In this document: piece by piece, positions 32,953 to 41,595 of the stretch
How the letters are laid out: each line of letters begins with the position of its first letter
How positions within the stretch are numbered: the first letter of the stretch is position 1
DNA from: a bacterium
GTDB lineage: Bacteria > AUK180
Assembly (NCBI GenBank): GCA_023133295.1
Contig: JAGLWT010000034.1
Span: 1 to 56,903 of the forward strand
Direction of reading: 5' to 3'
DNA: 56,903 bases
Position numbers and translations under genes: made by a program
The notes under the pieces: model-generated
The model's input: the letters and a program-made list of their open reading frames with translations, nothing else
Told to the model about the DNA's origin: nothing
The model's database searches: none

Positions 32953-32981
32953 ATTATACCACATAATCCAACGGATGCTAA
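32953..32981 (-). promoter_or_regulatory. Promoter of the zinc-finger gene, duplicate of the restriction-gene promoter
   Basis: TTAGCA (32981-32976), 17 bp, TATAAT (32958-32953) on the minus strand. Flanking sequence upstream, including GATGCTAAATTTGTTTTATA and the following GGAGGTTGGAGG string, is nearly the same as at 31185-31245. Confidence 0.7.
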
Positions 32982-33833
32982 ATTTGTTTTATAAATAAAA
33001 ATGGAGGTTGGAGGCTAGAGGTTGGAGGTTAGTTGGGAAATGAAAAGTGAATAATGAATAGTGACGCTACGCAGTGGACCCAGGGACAAGTATCTTTCTG
33101 AAATATCTCGGGTTCCATTTTCTGATCCTCTCTTTCCGTTCTCCTCTTTCCCTTCACCTCTTTCCCTTCACCTTCTTGCCGATATTCCGGCAACCAGACA
33201 TGGGGACGGTGGTTGGCATAGTTGGCATAATTCACCTCCAAAAATCTCTATAAGTAAGGATGTAACCGTCAGCAACGGCAATTCGCACATTTAGAAAAAG
33301 ATCAATCAATGGGGCCAGAAGTGAACAGTAAGTGCGCAAGTGACAAGGTTTAAGAAGGGAACAACTGGATTCCCAATCGAGTTGGGAATGACGGATTCCA
33401 GAGGAGGTCTCTTTCCCATCTCCTCTTTCCCGTATTTCCTTCTTTGTATCTTTTTTCGTATTTCTCCCTCTCCTCCCCTCCCTATCCCCTGCGCTGTTGG
33501 GGAATCAAATATAGGGACGGTGGTTGACATTGTTGACATCATTCAGGATGTTTCGTATTTAGCTAAATACGAAAGGTGATAGGGTGATAAGTTGATAGGT
33601 ATGTAGGTGGAGAGGGATAGATCCTTCGCGGAAAAGCTCAGGATGACAGAGTACAGTGAACAATGAAGAAATGAACAGTGAACAATTGGGAAAGGAATAA
33701 GAAAAAGGGTCTGAGATAGAAATTCTCTGTGTTCTATTCTTTAATTGTCAACTGTCAATTGTCCATTGTCAATTGTATTATCCCACTTTACACTTCACAC
33801 TTCAGACTTGCTGAGCAAGCTCAGCATTGCTTG
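32982..33833. repeat. Repeat-rich spacer
   Basis: No gene. Contents in order: the duplicated upstream segment; TTTCCCTTCACCTC strings; the 125-bp repeat copy 2 at 33201-33324; a hairpin with stem ATTCCCAA (33369-33376) and TTGGGAAT (33382-33389); a partial GGGACGGTGGTTGACATTG head at 33513; the 24-bp perfect palindrome at 33551-33574 centred on AGCT; GATCCTTCGCGG...AGGATGACA at 33620-33650; and CAATTGTCCATTGTCAATTG strings. Confidence 0.7.
33201..33324 (+). repeat. 125-bp dispersed repeat, copy 2
   Basis: TGGGGACGGTGGTTGGCATA head and CAATGGGGCCAGAAGTGAAC tail, with TCTCTATAAGTAA in the middle shared with copy 3. Confidence 0.75.
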
Positions 33834-35093
33834 TCACTTATCGCTTTTCTTGAGTTTTTTCGGGTTTTCCATCAAAACCCGAAAACCAACGTTGTTGTAG
33901 TAACTTCTGATCCGAAGGAGTTTTTCAAATTTAAGATGCAGCTCATCCACATACGAATGATATGATCCGCCTTTTACATAGACCTCGTGACGGGGATATT
34001 TTGATTTTTTTTCAATGTCCTGCTGGTTGTATTTGATGTCGCTTGTATATTCCCATACATTCCCGATGATGTCATAAAGGCCATGGCCTGTGGGCGGGAG
34101 TTTTCCTATCTCTTTTATCTTATCCTCGGAATTCAGCCTGTACCAGCACCGGGTGCCGTCAAAATCATCTCCCCAAGGGTAGAGGAAGTCTTTATTTTCA
34201 CCCGAAGCGGCGTGGATCCATTCCTTTACGGTGGGCAGCCTGAAAGTGTATCCTCTTTTCGCCGAAAGCCATTCACAGTAGTCCAAAACCTCTTCGTATC
34301 TAAGTTCAGCGGCGGGTTTCTCGGGCTCCTTCCACCTTTTCCATGTCATCATCTTCTGAAGATGCTTCACCTTTTTTGACAGTTCTTGATCACCCGTTTT
34401 GGCGGCCTTTTTCGCAAGTTCGTTCGATCTATCCTTCAGATATTCGAAATACTGGTGATTAGAAACCTCATAAACTCCTATGGCAAATGACGGGATCTTT
34501 TCGCCTTTCTTTCCTTTCTTTGCCGGTATCGTTATCATCCGCGGATAAAGGTCCTTTACCGGAGATATCCCGGCGCTCACGGGTTCAGTCTCTTTCTGCT
34601 CTGCTTTGATCTTGTCCTGGTCACCGCCGAAGTTCTCGTTGTCGATCTCGACAGCGATGTTATGAGCCATCTCAATGACCGCATCGATCTCACCTTTTTT
34701 GTGACTGCTCTTTGAGAAAGCTATCCTTGCCGTCTCCACATTCACACCCTTGATATTCACATAATAGGTTTTACCGAGCTTGGTAACGGATCCGAAGATT
34801 ATCATGTTCGCAGCCAGAAGTTTACCCAGTTCAACGGCACACGCAGCGTCGGTACACCCGGACTGCTGGAGGTTCAGTTCCGACATGATCGCCGTCATGG
34901 ATCCCCTGTCCAGAATCTCTAAGGTGTCGTTATTGACAAGAACATTCCTGATCTCTTCAGAACACACCATTCCAGCGCTTTCAGGAACATCCGTTACGGT
35001 AAAATCCTGTACCGCTATTATGGTTCGTCCGAACATAATAATGCTTAAGATTGTGAAACAAAAGAATACCAATAATCGTTTCATAGGATCCAT
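33834..35093 (-). CDS. CsgG-like/FGE-sulfatase (SUMF) fusion protein
   Basis: After a signal peptide (about residues 4-26) the protein has a domain resembling CsgG/TolB-N outer-membrane factors: IIAVQDFTVTDVP, LEILDRGSMTAIMSEL, GCTDAACAVELGKLLAANMIIFGSVTK (residues ~25-155). The second half (~190-410) is a formylglycine-generating-enzyme-like domain with YEVSNHQYFEYL, RLPTVKEWIHAA, YPWGDDFDGTRCW, GLYDIIGNVWEYTSD, VKGGSY and NNVGFRV. No obvious active-site Cys pair is seen, so it may be a binding, non-enzymatic version. Likely periplasmic. Such pairings occur in candidate-phylum and deltaproteobacterial genomes; role unknown. Confidence 0.82.
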   Translation of the reverse strand: MDPMKRLLVFFCFTILSIIMFGRTIIAVQDFTVTDVPESAGMVCSEEIRNVLVNNDTLEILDRGSMTAIMSELNLQQSGCTDAACAVELGKLLAANMIIFGSVTKLGKTYYVNIKGVNVETARIAFSKSSHKKGEIDAVIEMAHNIAVEIDNENFGGDQDKIKAEQKETEPVSAGISPVKDLYPRMITIPAKKGKKGEKIPSFAIGVYEVSNHQYFEYLKDRSNELAKKAAKTGDQELSKKVKHLQKMMTWKRWKEPEKPAAELRYEEVLDYCEWLSAKRGYTFRLPTVKEWIHAASGENKDFLYPWGDDFDGTRCWYRLNSEDKIKEIGKLPPTGHGLYDIIGNVWEYTSDIKYNQQDIEKKSKYPRHEVYVKGGSYHSYVDELHLKFEKLLRIRSYYNNVGFRVLMENPKKLKKSDK

Positions 35094-35153
35094 GTACCCC
35101 CAACTCCCTTTATTATAGTTTAAAATTGTTTCTAAATCAACAAATTTATAATA

Positions 35154-35278
35154 TGGGGACGGTGGTTGGCATAGTTGGCATAATTCACCTCGATTTATCT
35201 CTATAAGTAAAGAAACTCACGGCGGTTACTGCGATTCACTCACTTGAAAATATTTCAAAATAATGGGGCCAGAAGTGA
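35154..35278 (+). repeat. 125-bp dispersed repeat, copy 3
   Basis: TGGGGACGGTGGTTGGCATA head and ATAATGGGGCCAGAAGTGAG tail; the middle TCTCTATAAGTAA is shared with copy 2, GGCGGTTAC with copy 1. Confidence 0.75.
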
Positions 35279-35548
35279 GCAGTAAGTGCGCAAGTGCAAA
35301 GAAAGTACGAGGTACGAGATACGAAGTGCAGAGGGAAACCCCTGGATTATCGGGTCCCCGATGTAATCGGCGTTTCCAAGGTCACAAGCCCAATAACGAC
35401 AATGACGAGATAATAGGGAAAGATGGATCCTTCGCGGAAAAGCTCAGGATGACACAGAAATATCAATAACATTAGAAGATGTGTGATGATTGTTTCCGTG
35501 TGATTCTAACGAGGCAAAGAGTTTACACGCTACGCTACCTGTCAACTC

Positions 35549-35666
35549 TTCGCTTGGTACTTCTACATCGGGACAGACGAACGCCTGCGGCGTACGACAT
35601 GTCCCATATCTTGTTTGGGGTGCGGCGTGATATGATTGTAACAGGAGAATTAATGTGTTAAGCGAA
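35549..35666 (+). ncRNA. Structured repeated element, copy A (candidate ncRNA or folded repeat)
   Basis: Closed by TTCGCTT (35549-35555) pairing with AAGCGAA (35660-35666). Inside, GGGACA (35570-35575) pairs with TGTCCC (35600-35605), enclosing ACGCC (35581-35585)/GGCGT (35589-35593) around a TGC loop. The same ~150 bases occur at 54838-54955 with roughly a dozen changes; similarity extends about 55 bases upstream. Strand is unknown, since the pairing works on both. Could be an RNA gene, a mobile folded element or a transcription boundary. Confidence 0.45.
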
Positions 35667-35743
35667 ATATTGTTTTTTCGTTTACGGATGTGCATCTTGT
35701 TATATTTAGAACCTTGAACTTTTCAATTTTTGAACTATCTGCG

Positions 35744-37741
35744 CTAGAGGTACTTCTCAAACCACCTGAGGATATGTTCTAATCTGGAGATCCTTCTGTC
35801 GGTCCGTCCGCCACGGGAAAGGCCGTGAGGTTCGGCGGGGAAAAGCACCATCTCGGTGTCAACACCCAACTTTTTAAGGGCGATGAATATCTGCTCCCCC
35901 TGCTCCTGGGCGCATCTGAGATCCTGCTCAGAATGTATGACGAGTGTAGGTGTTTTCGCGTTGCCTATATGCTTCATCGGAGACTGCTCCCAGTAATTAT
36001 CTACATTTTCCCAAGGGGGAACATTACCGAATTCCATCTGAAAGCACCAGTTGAAATCGCTTGAGCCGTACATGCTGATCAGATTGGAGACGCCACGCTG
36101 TGTAACGGCCGCCTTGAATCTCTTGGTATGTCCGATGATCCAATTGGTCATGTAGCCGCCGTAGCTTCCTCCTGTAACACCCATTCTCTTACTGTCAATA
36201 TATTTTTCCTGGCAAATACGGTCAGTCCATGCCATCAGGTCATCATAATCCACGGTGCCCCAGGCATTCCAGATCGCCTTTGAGTGCTTTTCGCCGTATC
36301 CTGAGCCGCCGCGCGGGTTTGAAAAATATACGATATAGCCCTTTGAGGCAAGGAAGAAGAATTCATGCATGAAGAGATTGCCATACTGCACTCTCGGGCC
36401 GCCGTGTATCTCAAGGATGGAGGGGTACTTCTTCTTCGGGTCAAAATCAGGAGGTTTGATGATCCACCCCTGAACCGGATTCCTTGATGCGCCTTTAAAC
36501 CAGGTCTCTTCAATGGTTCCCAAGTCGACACTATTCATCAGCGTAGTATTCACGGAAGAGATACGCTTTGCCTTATCTTCCTCGATCTTTTTGAAATAGA
36601 GTTCTCCTGGATCCGTCATATTCCCGAAAAGATACACCATCGCGGAGGCATCCGAATCCATTGAAAACCCGATAAGAACGCCTTTCTCCACAGTGATCTG
36701 TTCGGGGCCCTCTTTACTTTTAATGTTAAAAGAATATAGATGAGATTCACCCTCTTTTGCTACGGTAAAATAGACCGCCCCGCTCTTGTGGTCCCAGACG
36801 GGCTTGGTGCTGCCGGAATATCCGGCGAGATCATTGATCGTCCATCCACCTATGTCAAGGTCCCACTTGCTCGAGTAGTCAGTAACACCGAAGTTACCGG
36901 ATATTGAGCATTTATACAGCCGCGCATTGCGCCAGCCATCCGTCAATCCCGGCTTGCCGAGGTATATGAGTTCCTTTCCGTCCTGTGAAAAGTTTATCGC
37001 CCATTTCGGGCCTCGGGGGGTCTTCAATACTTTTTTCCTGCGTGATGAGACCGACATGATAACAATGTCATCATTATTCGGGTCAAGGTCCGGATCAGAT
37101 GTCAGATTGGTGATATACGCGATCTTTTTTCCATCGGGACTCCAGGCGGGAGAGCTTTCGTCCGGGATATCCCCGAATGTCAATTGCTCCAGCTTTCCGC
37201 TCTTGGATTCAAGAACCCAGAGATGCACCCTTTCCTTCTGACGGTAGCCCATCGTATCCATTTTATACAGCACTCTCTTTATGTGCCGGTCCCTGATACC
37301 CAATTCCTTCTTCTTGGGGTCTTCAATCAATTGTATCGTTTCAGGGTCAAAAAGTTGTACGGTCAAGAGGATACGGCTGCCGTCGGGAGACCATTCATAT
37401 TCCAGTATACTTCCTTTGATATCGGTGATCCTTTTTGCCTCTCCGCCGTCAACATCAATGAAATACAGTTGAGGCAACTTCTCTTTCTCCCGATTGGACA
37501 GGAAGGCGATCTTATGCCCGCAGGGCGAGAATTTAGCGCCGCTGTCCACATATTTACCGGAAGTGAACTTCTTTGTTTTACCGGAGGGAAGCTCCTTTAA
37601 AAATAGATCTGAATATTTCTTGAATGTTTTCCTGTCGGTCCTTGAAACAGAATATATGCATTTAGACCCGTCATTTGAAAGGTCAAATCCCCCTATCTCT
37701 TTGAATTTGTAGAGATCATCCGCTTTGATAGCTCGTTTCAT
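35744..37741 (-). CDS. S9-family prolyl oligopeptidase / acylaminoacyl peptidase
   Basis: A serine peptidase of 665 residues with an N-terminal TolB-like beta-propeller (blocks such as EYEWSPDGSRI, SPAWSPDGKKIAYITN) and a C-terminal alpha/beta-hydrolase domain. The catalytic triad is Ser526 in GGSYGG, Asp607 in HSEQDLR and His639 in AEPHG. It releases short peptides or acylated residues in the cytoplasm. I place the start at ATG 37741, which has AAAGGGGA before it; an ATG 30 nt earlier lies in repeat-like sequence. It is the last gene of the minus-strand catabolic region, separated by 281 bp of repeats, so a functional link is not shown. Confidence 0.92.
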   Translation of the reverse strand: MKRAIKADDLYKFKEIGGFDLSNDGSKCIYSVSRTDRKTFKKYSDLFLKELPSGKTKKFTSGKYVDSGAKFSPCGHKIAFLSNREKEKLPQLYFIDVDGGEAKRITDIKGSILEYEWSPDGSRILLTVQLFDPETIQLIEDPKKKELGIRDRHIKRVLYKMDTMGYRQKERVHLWVLESKSGKLEQLTFGDIPDESSPAWSPDGKKIAYITNLTSDPDLDPNNDDIVIMSVSSRRKKVLKTPRGPKWAINFSQDGKELIYLGKPGLTDGWRNARLYKCSISGNFGVTDYSSKWDLDIGGWTINDLAGYSGSTKPVWDHKSGAVYFTVAKEGESHLYSFNIKSKEGPEQITVEKGVLIGFSMDSDASAMVYLFGNMTDPGELYFKKIEEDKAKRISSVNTTLMNSVDLGTIEETWFKGASRNPVQGWIIKPPDFDPKKKYPSILEIHGGPRVQYGNLFMHEFFFLASKGYIVYFSNPRGGSGYGEKHSKAIWNAWGTVDYDDLMAWTDRICQEKYIDSKRMGVTGGSYGGYMTNWIIGHTKRFKAAVTQRGVSNLISMYGSSDFNWCFQMEFGNVPPWENVDNYWEQSPMKHIGNAKTPTLVIHSEQDLRCAQEQGEQIFIALKKLGVDTEMVLFPAEPHGLSRGGRTDRRISRLEHILRWFEKYL

Positions 37742-38022
37742 TTTTTTCCCCTTTCCTTCTTCATTTTTCATTTCTCAATTGTTCATTCCAATGTTCCAAG
37801 TTCGCATGTTCGCAGGTTCACAAGTTGAGAAAGAGATCGCTGGGTTGTAGGTGGGAAAGATGGATCTTTCGTTACACTCAAGATGACAGCCCATGCTAAT
37901 TCTTCTTCCCAAACCAACCTCTAACCTCTTCTCTAATTGTATTTTCCCACTTTACACTTCACACTTCACACTTTCTTGTACACTTGTCCCTTGTGCACTT
38001 GTGTTCTGCGTAGCGGCATCCT
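37742..38022. repeat. Repeat-filled spacer
   Basis: GTTCATTCCAATGTTCCAAG strings, GATGGATCTTTCG...AAGATGACAG (hairpin family), CACTTCACACTTCACACTT and CACTTGTCCCTTGTGCACTT strings. No gene. Confidence 0.65.
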
Positions 38023-38859
38023 TCATTGTTCATTGTTCACTATATTAGGGTTTCTGTCTTTTAAATGGTCGAAGATCCTTTTTTCCGAGGAGCCGAAAGT
38101 TATCTTGTCAAGCTCCTGCGGATCGATATCACAATATATCACTCCCTCAACCCCTCTGGCGTGCGCAAGCACCTGCCCTGTGGGTGAAACGATCATTGAA
38201 TTGCCATAGTAAATGGTCCCGGACGGATCTGTCCCCGTACAATTAGCCCCTGCTACAAAGACATGATTATCATAGGCGCGTGCGCGATTTGTCAATTTCC
38301 AGATATCATAGCTTCTCAAAAATGCGGACGGCCTTAAAATGATCTGCACGCCCTTTTGCGCCAATTTCATCGAGAGCAATGGGAAGTCACCGTCAAAACA
38401 GATGATGATACCGATCTTTCCCAATGGAGTGTCAAATACCGGTGTATCATTTCCCGCAACGGACCATCCGCCGTTTTCGGGCCTTTCCGTGGGAAAGAGA
38501 TGTGTCTTTCTGTACTTCCCTACTATATCACCGGACGGTGAGATCAAATAGACCGTATTGAAAACTGTCTTGCTGTCACCGGAGGCCTCATATGTGGGCC
38601 AGGTCAAGTAAATCCCCTTTTCCTTCGCCTTGCTCTTTGCGAGATCAAGCCACTCAGGCAATTGTGTCCGGGATAGCCCGGCGAGAGCTTCAGGGAAAAT
38701 ACCCGGATTGAATCCTGTCGAGACAGTTTCGGGGAGCACCACCAATTCCGCGCCGCATTCATCAATGCATTGATCGATAAAGCTGAACGCTTTTTTACAA
38801 TTGGCTTCGATGCTCTCCGATGATGATATCTGGACTATTCCCAGAGTAAATTTTTTCAT
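38023..38859 (-). CDS. Carbon-nitrogen hydrolase (nitrilase superfamily, amidase type)
   Basis: The 278-residue protein has the Glu-Lys-Cys triad of the superfamily: Glu44 in VVLPETVSTGF, Lys118 in KYRKTHLFP and Cys154 in IIICFDGDFP. It hydrolyses a C-N bond in an amide, carbamoylated amine or nitrile; the pattern is closest to omega-amidase and N-carbamoyl-hydrolase branches. In this cluster an amide acid such as oxamate or a similar product is a plausible substrate. The last few residues (NIVNNEQ) are encoded by GTTCATTGTTCAC repeat sequence. GGAGGT lies 15 nt before the ATG. Confidence 0.88.
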   Translation of the reverse strand: MKKFTLGIVQISSSESIEANCKKAFSFIDQCIDECGAELVVLPETVSTGFNPGIFPEALAGLSRTQLPEWLDLAKSKAKEKGIYLTWPTYEASGDSKTVFNTVYLISPSGDIVGKYRKTHLFPTERPENGGWSVAGNDTPVFDTPLGKIGIIICFDGDFPLLSMKLAQKGVQIILRPSAFLRSYDIWKLTNRARAYDNHVFVAGANCTGTDPSGTIYYGNSMIVSPTGQVLAHARGVEGVIYCDIDPQELDKITFGSSEKRIFDHLKDRNPNIVNNEQ

Positions 38860-39113
38860 TTCCTAACTAACCTCCTTTGCTCTGCGCAGTATGTTCGCAA
38901 GTTACGCTTCGCAGTGCACAAGTGACAAGTGCACAAGGCACAAGTGGGGAAAACACAAGAATCAAATACCAGATGGATTCCCTGCTTCCGCGGGAATGAC
39001 AGAGGGGATGGATCCTTCGCGGAAAAGCTCAGGATGACGCCCAAGAAAGACAGGTCCTGCCCGGTTCCTACGATTATTCTCCCCATTTTTCACTGTTCAC
39101 TATTCACTGTTCA
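38860..39113. repeat. Repeat-filled spacer
   Basis: Contains GCACAAGTGACAAGTGCAC strings, the hairpin ATTCCC (38977-38982)/GGGAAT (38992-38997), GGATCCTTCGCGG...AGGATGACG, and TTCACTGTTCACTATTCAC strings. It interrupts an otherwise plausible operon between the cyclase and the amidase genes. Confidence 0.65.
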
Positions 39114-39881
39114 CTATTCAAAGGCCACGCATCTGCCGATCGAAGATTCACCGCCCACAAAACGCCACGGGAAGAATCCTACTGTCAGTCTTCTGTTCAG
39201 TATCTTATCGATCTCACCACCCAGATTTTCAGCGTGAATGATATGTTTGGGAAACATGACCACATGCATTAATTGATAATGGTCGCCGGGGAAGATCTCT
39301 TCAAGCCCTTTGCCGTATTTATCTTTAAGATAAGCATCCGCCTTTTTCGCAAGGTCCGGGCGCCAATCCCTGATCTTGGTATTGAAAGGATGATCCGCGC
39401 TTCCGCAGTCCACTCCGATCCATTTGAGTTTTTTCTTGATCGCCCAATGAGCGAATTCCATCGCGGGGCCGGGATGCATCATCATATATCTCTGCTCATC
39501 CGCTTCCGGCTGGTCCCAGGCATATTTATGATAGCCGGTATTGATTATAAGGATATCTCCTTCCTTTACTTCAACCCTGTCTTCGACATCCTTCGAAGTG
39601 TAAATGCTGTAATCCTCAGCCATATCGGAAAGATCCACGACCACGCCGTCAGAAACCAGATAATCAAGCGGTAAACTCGCGATATCCCTGCCTGCTGTCC
39701 AGAAATGCCTTTCACCGTCAAGATGCGTTCCGACATGATTGGATGTTGTCAACACCTGTCCATTTGCGCCGTTGCTTGACAATCTTTTAAAATATTTCAA
39801 TTGAAGCGGTTCATAGGTCGGCCACGGTGGTGTCTGAACACCTATCGGCTGGGTCAGGTCATACATTTTGTTAAATATCAT
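39114..39881 (-). CDS. Cyclase-family metal-dependent hydrolase (kynurenine formamidase/isatin hydrolase fold)
   Basis: The family signature HVGTHLDGERHF is at residues 49-60 (His49, His53, Asp55 and His59 as metal ligands), with MYDLTQPI at the N-terminus and GVDCGSADHPFN further on. Relatives hydrolyse N-formylkynurenine or open lactam/imide rings such as isatin. At 255 residues it is of normal length. AAGGAGGT lies 5 nt before the ATG. In this cluster a ring-opening step after heterocycle hydroxylation is the natural hypothesis. The C-terminal codons abut repeat sequence. Confidence 0.88.
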   Translation of the reverse strand: MIFNKMYDLTQPIGVQTPPWPTYEPLQLKYFKRLSSNGANGQVLTTSNHVGTHLDGERHFWTAGRDIASLPLDYLVSDGVVVDLSDMAEDYSIYTSKDVEDRVEVKEGDILIINTGYHKYAWDQPEADEQRYMMMHPGPAMEFAHWAIKKKLKWIGVDCGSADHPFNTKIRDWRPDLAKKADAYLKDKYGKGLEEIFPGDHYQLMHVVMFPKHIIHAENLGGEIDKILNRRLTVGFFPWRFVGGESSIGRCVAFE

Positions 39882-40353
39882 AAGATACCTCCTTAATATT
39901 TAGTATATGAAGTGTGGAAGATCGTTCAAAAGTTAAGCTTCGCAGTGCCGAAATGGTTGATAAGGTGATAGGGTGATATGTTGGTAGGGTTGCAAGCATA
40001 AGCATAATGAATAGTGGGGGAAACACAAGAATCATATACCAGATGGATTCTTCGGTCGCTACCGCTCTTTCAGAATGACAAATATAATTCTTCTCAGTCT
40101 CACAATTATTCATTCTTTTTTCCCAATTCATTGTATTTTTCCACTTTACACTTCACACTTCACACTTTCTTTTGCACGGGGAAACATGTTCAAAGGTTGA
40201 AAAGTTCAAAAGTTCAAGGTATAGAATACAATTGACAATGGACAATGGACAATTACTCTTAATACTCTTTCCAATTTTTCATTCTTCATTTCTTTATCTC
40301 CACTTGTGCTCTTGTCACTTGTGCACTTGTGCTCTGCGTAGCGTCATTATTCA
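39882..40353. repeat. Repeat-filled spacer
   Basis: Holds GATAAGGTGATAGGGTGATA, a hairpin-family member at 40040-40080 (GGATTCTTCGG...TCAGAATGAC), TTTACACTTCACACTTCAC, TTCAAAAGTTCAAGG, CAATTGACAATGGACAATGG and CTTGTCACTTGTGCACTTGT strings. No gene. Confidence 0.65.
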
Positions 40354-41556
40354 CTATATCACACCGTGTTCTTTCAGTGTTTTTATCTTTTTGTCATCAT
40401 ATCCGATCGACTTCAGGATCTCTTCCGTGTTCTCTCCCAGATCGGGAGCTGGAACCCTGGTGGATTTATCTTCAAGGATATTCATCTTGACGGGGTTGCC
40501 TGCCATGGGAAGGTCTTTTCCCTTCGAGTCCCTTGTGCTTACAAGCATATTTCTCGCCTTGACCTGCGGATTGGCAAAGACACCCGAAACATCATTGATC
40601 GGACTGGAGGGAACCTTCGCGTCAGAAAGGATATCCATCCATTCCTGTGTTGTTTTGCTGAGTATCGTCTTTTCCAGTTCGGGTATCAATTTATCATGAT
40701 TTTCCGTTCTCAGGTCATTGGTCTTATAATCATCCGAATCAAGAAGTTCTTCACGCTTCAAAGCCCTGCATAAGGCCTCCCAGAGGCGGTCATTCCCTGC
40801 GGCGATAATGATATAAGAATCCTTTGTGGTGAATCCCTGGAACGGAGTAATGGAGGGATGCCGTGTTCCCAGAGGGGTAGGCGATTCTCCCGAAGTCACA
40901 TATCTCACTATCGCATTTTCCAATATCGCGACCTGTGAATCGAGCATAGCGACATCGATGAAGGCACCTTCGCCCGTCTTCTCCCTGTGATAGAGGGCGG
41001 CGGAAATACCGTTCACTGTAAATAATGCGGCCGTGATATCCCCCACTGAAGTACCCACCCTTACGGGTTGTCCTCCCGCTTCTCCGGTGATGCTCATGAT
41101 CCCGCCCATTGCCTGAACTATCATATCATAGGCAGGAAATGTTGACAGGGGTCCGGAATGTCCGAAACCCGAACACGCGGCATAGATGATGTCCTTTTTG
41201 ATCTTCTTGAGGGCTTCAAAATCTATTCCAAGCTTCTTTGTTGTACCGGGCCTATAATTTTCAACTACTATATCCGCTGTTTTCAGCAATTCCCTGAATA
41301 CCTGAAGCCCTTCTTCCTTTTTCAAATTCAGCGTAATACTCTTTTTACCCCTGTTGATGGAAGAGAAGTATCCGCTCTTTCCATTGATGAAAGGCCCGAA
41401 ATGACGGGAATCGTCTCCGGTCACGGGCATTTCTATCTTGATGATCTCAGCGCCCATTTCGGCGAGCATCATTGTCGCGTAAGGACCCGCGAGTACCCTT
41501 GAAAGATCAAGGACACGAAGGCCTTCAAACGGGGCTTTTGCTTTCTTCTTTTTCAT
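40354..41556 (-). CDS. CaiB/BaiF-type CoA-transferase (class III)
   Basis: Moves CoA between carboxylic acids via an enzyme-bound anhydride. The 400-residue protein begins GLRVLDLSRVLAGPYATMML, continues with SINRGKKSITLNLK, NYRPGTTKKLGIDF and SGFGHSGP, and has VGDITAALF with Asp173 at the position of the catalytic Asp (Asp169 in formyl-CoA transferase). Formyl/oxalyl, succinyl and carnitine CoA-transferases share this fold; the substrate is not readable. GGAG precedes the ATG. It starts 39 bp after allG and so closes the core xdh-all operon. Confidence 0.92.
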   Translation of the reverse strand: MKKKKAKAPFEGLRVLDLSRVLAGPYATMMLAEMGAEIIKIEMPVTGDDSRHFGPFINGKSGYFSSINRGKKSITLNLKKEEGLQVFRELLKTADIVVENYRPGTTKKLGIDFEALKKIKKDIIYAACSGFGHSGPLSTFPAYDMIVQAMGGIMSITGEAGGQPVRVGTSVGDITAALFTVNGISAALYHREKTGEGAFIDVAMLDSQVAILENAIVRYVTSGESPTPLGTRHPSITPFQGFTTKDSYIIIAAGNDRLWEALCRALKREELLDSDDYKTNDLRTENHDKLIPELEKTILSKTTQEWMDILSDAKVPSSPINDVSGVFANPQVKARNMLVSTRDSKGKDLPMAGNPVKMNILEDKSTRVPAPDLGENTEEILKSIGYDDKKIKTLKEHGVI

Positions 41557-41595
41557 ATTATCTCCAGTAAATATTCTTGAGATCCAAAGCGGCCA

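Larger units (their letters stand above)
35094..35743. repeat. Repeat-rich spacer with structured element
   Basis: Contains the 125-bp repeat copy 3, the sequence ATCGGGTCCCCGATGTAATC near 35357 (a local inverted repeat ATCGGG/CCCGAT), a hairpin-family member near 35425-35455, and the structured element at 35549-35666. No gene; the small frames over the structured element are conserved only because the DNA is. Confidence 0.65.

Noticed and set aside
35479..35661. Conserved small protein on the plus strand shared with 54747-54938 (HRDRRTPAAYDMSHIL)
   Set aside because: Both strands give similarly conserved peptides, the starts differ, and the nucleotide conservation includes stem pairs, so a folded element explains it better.
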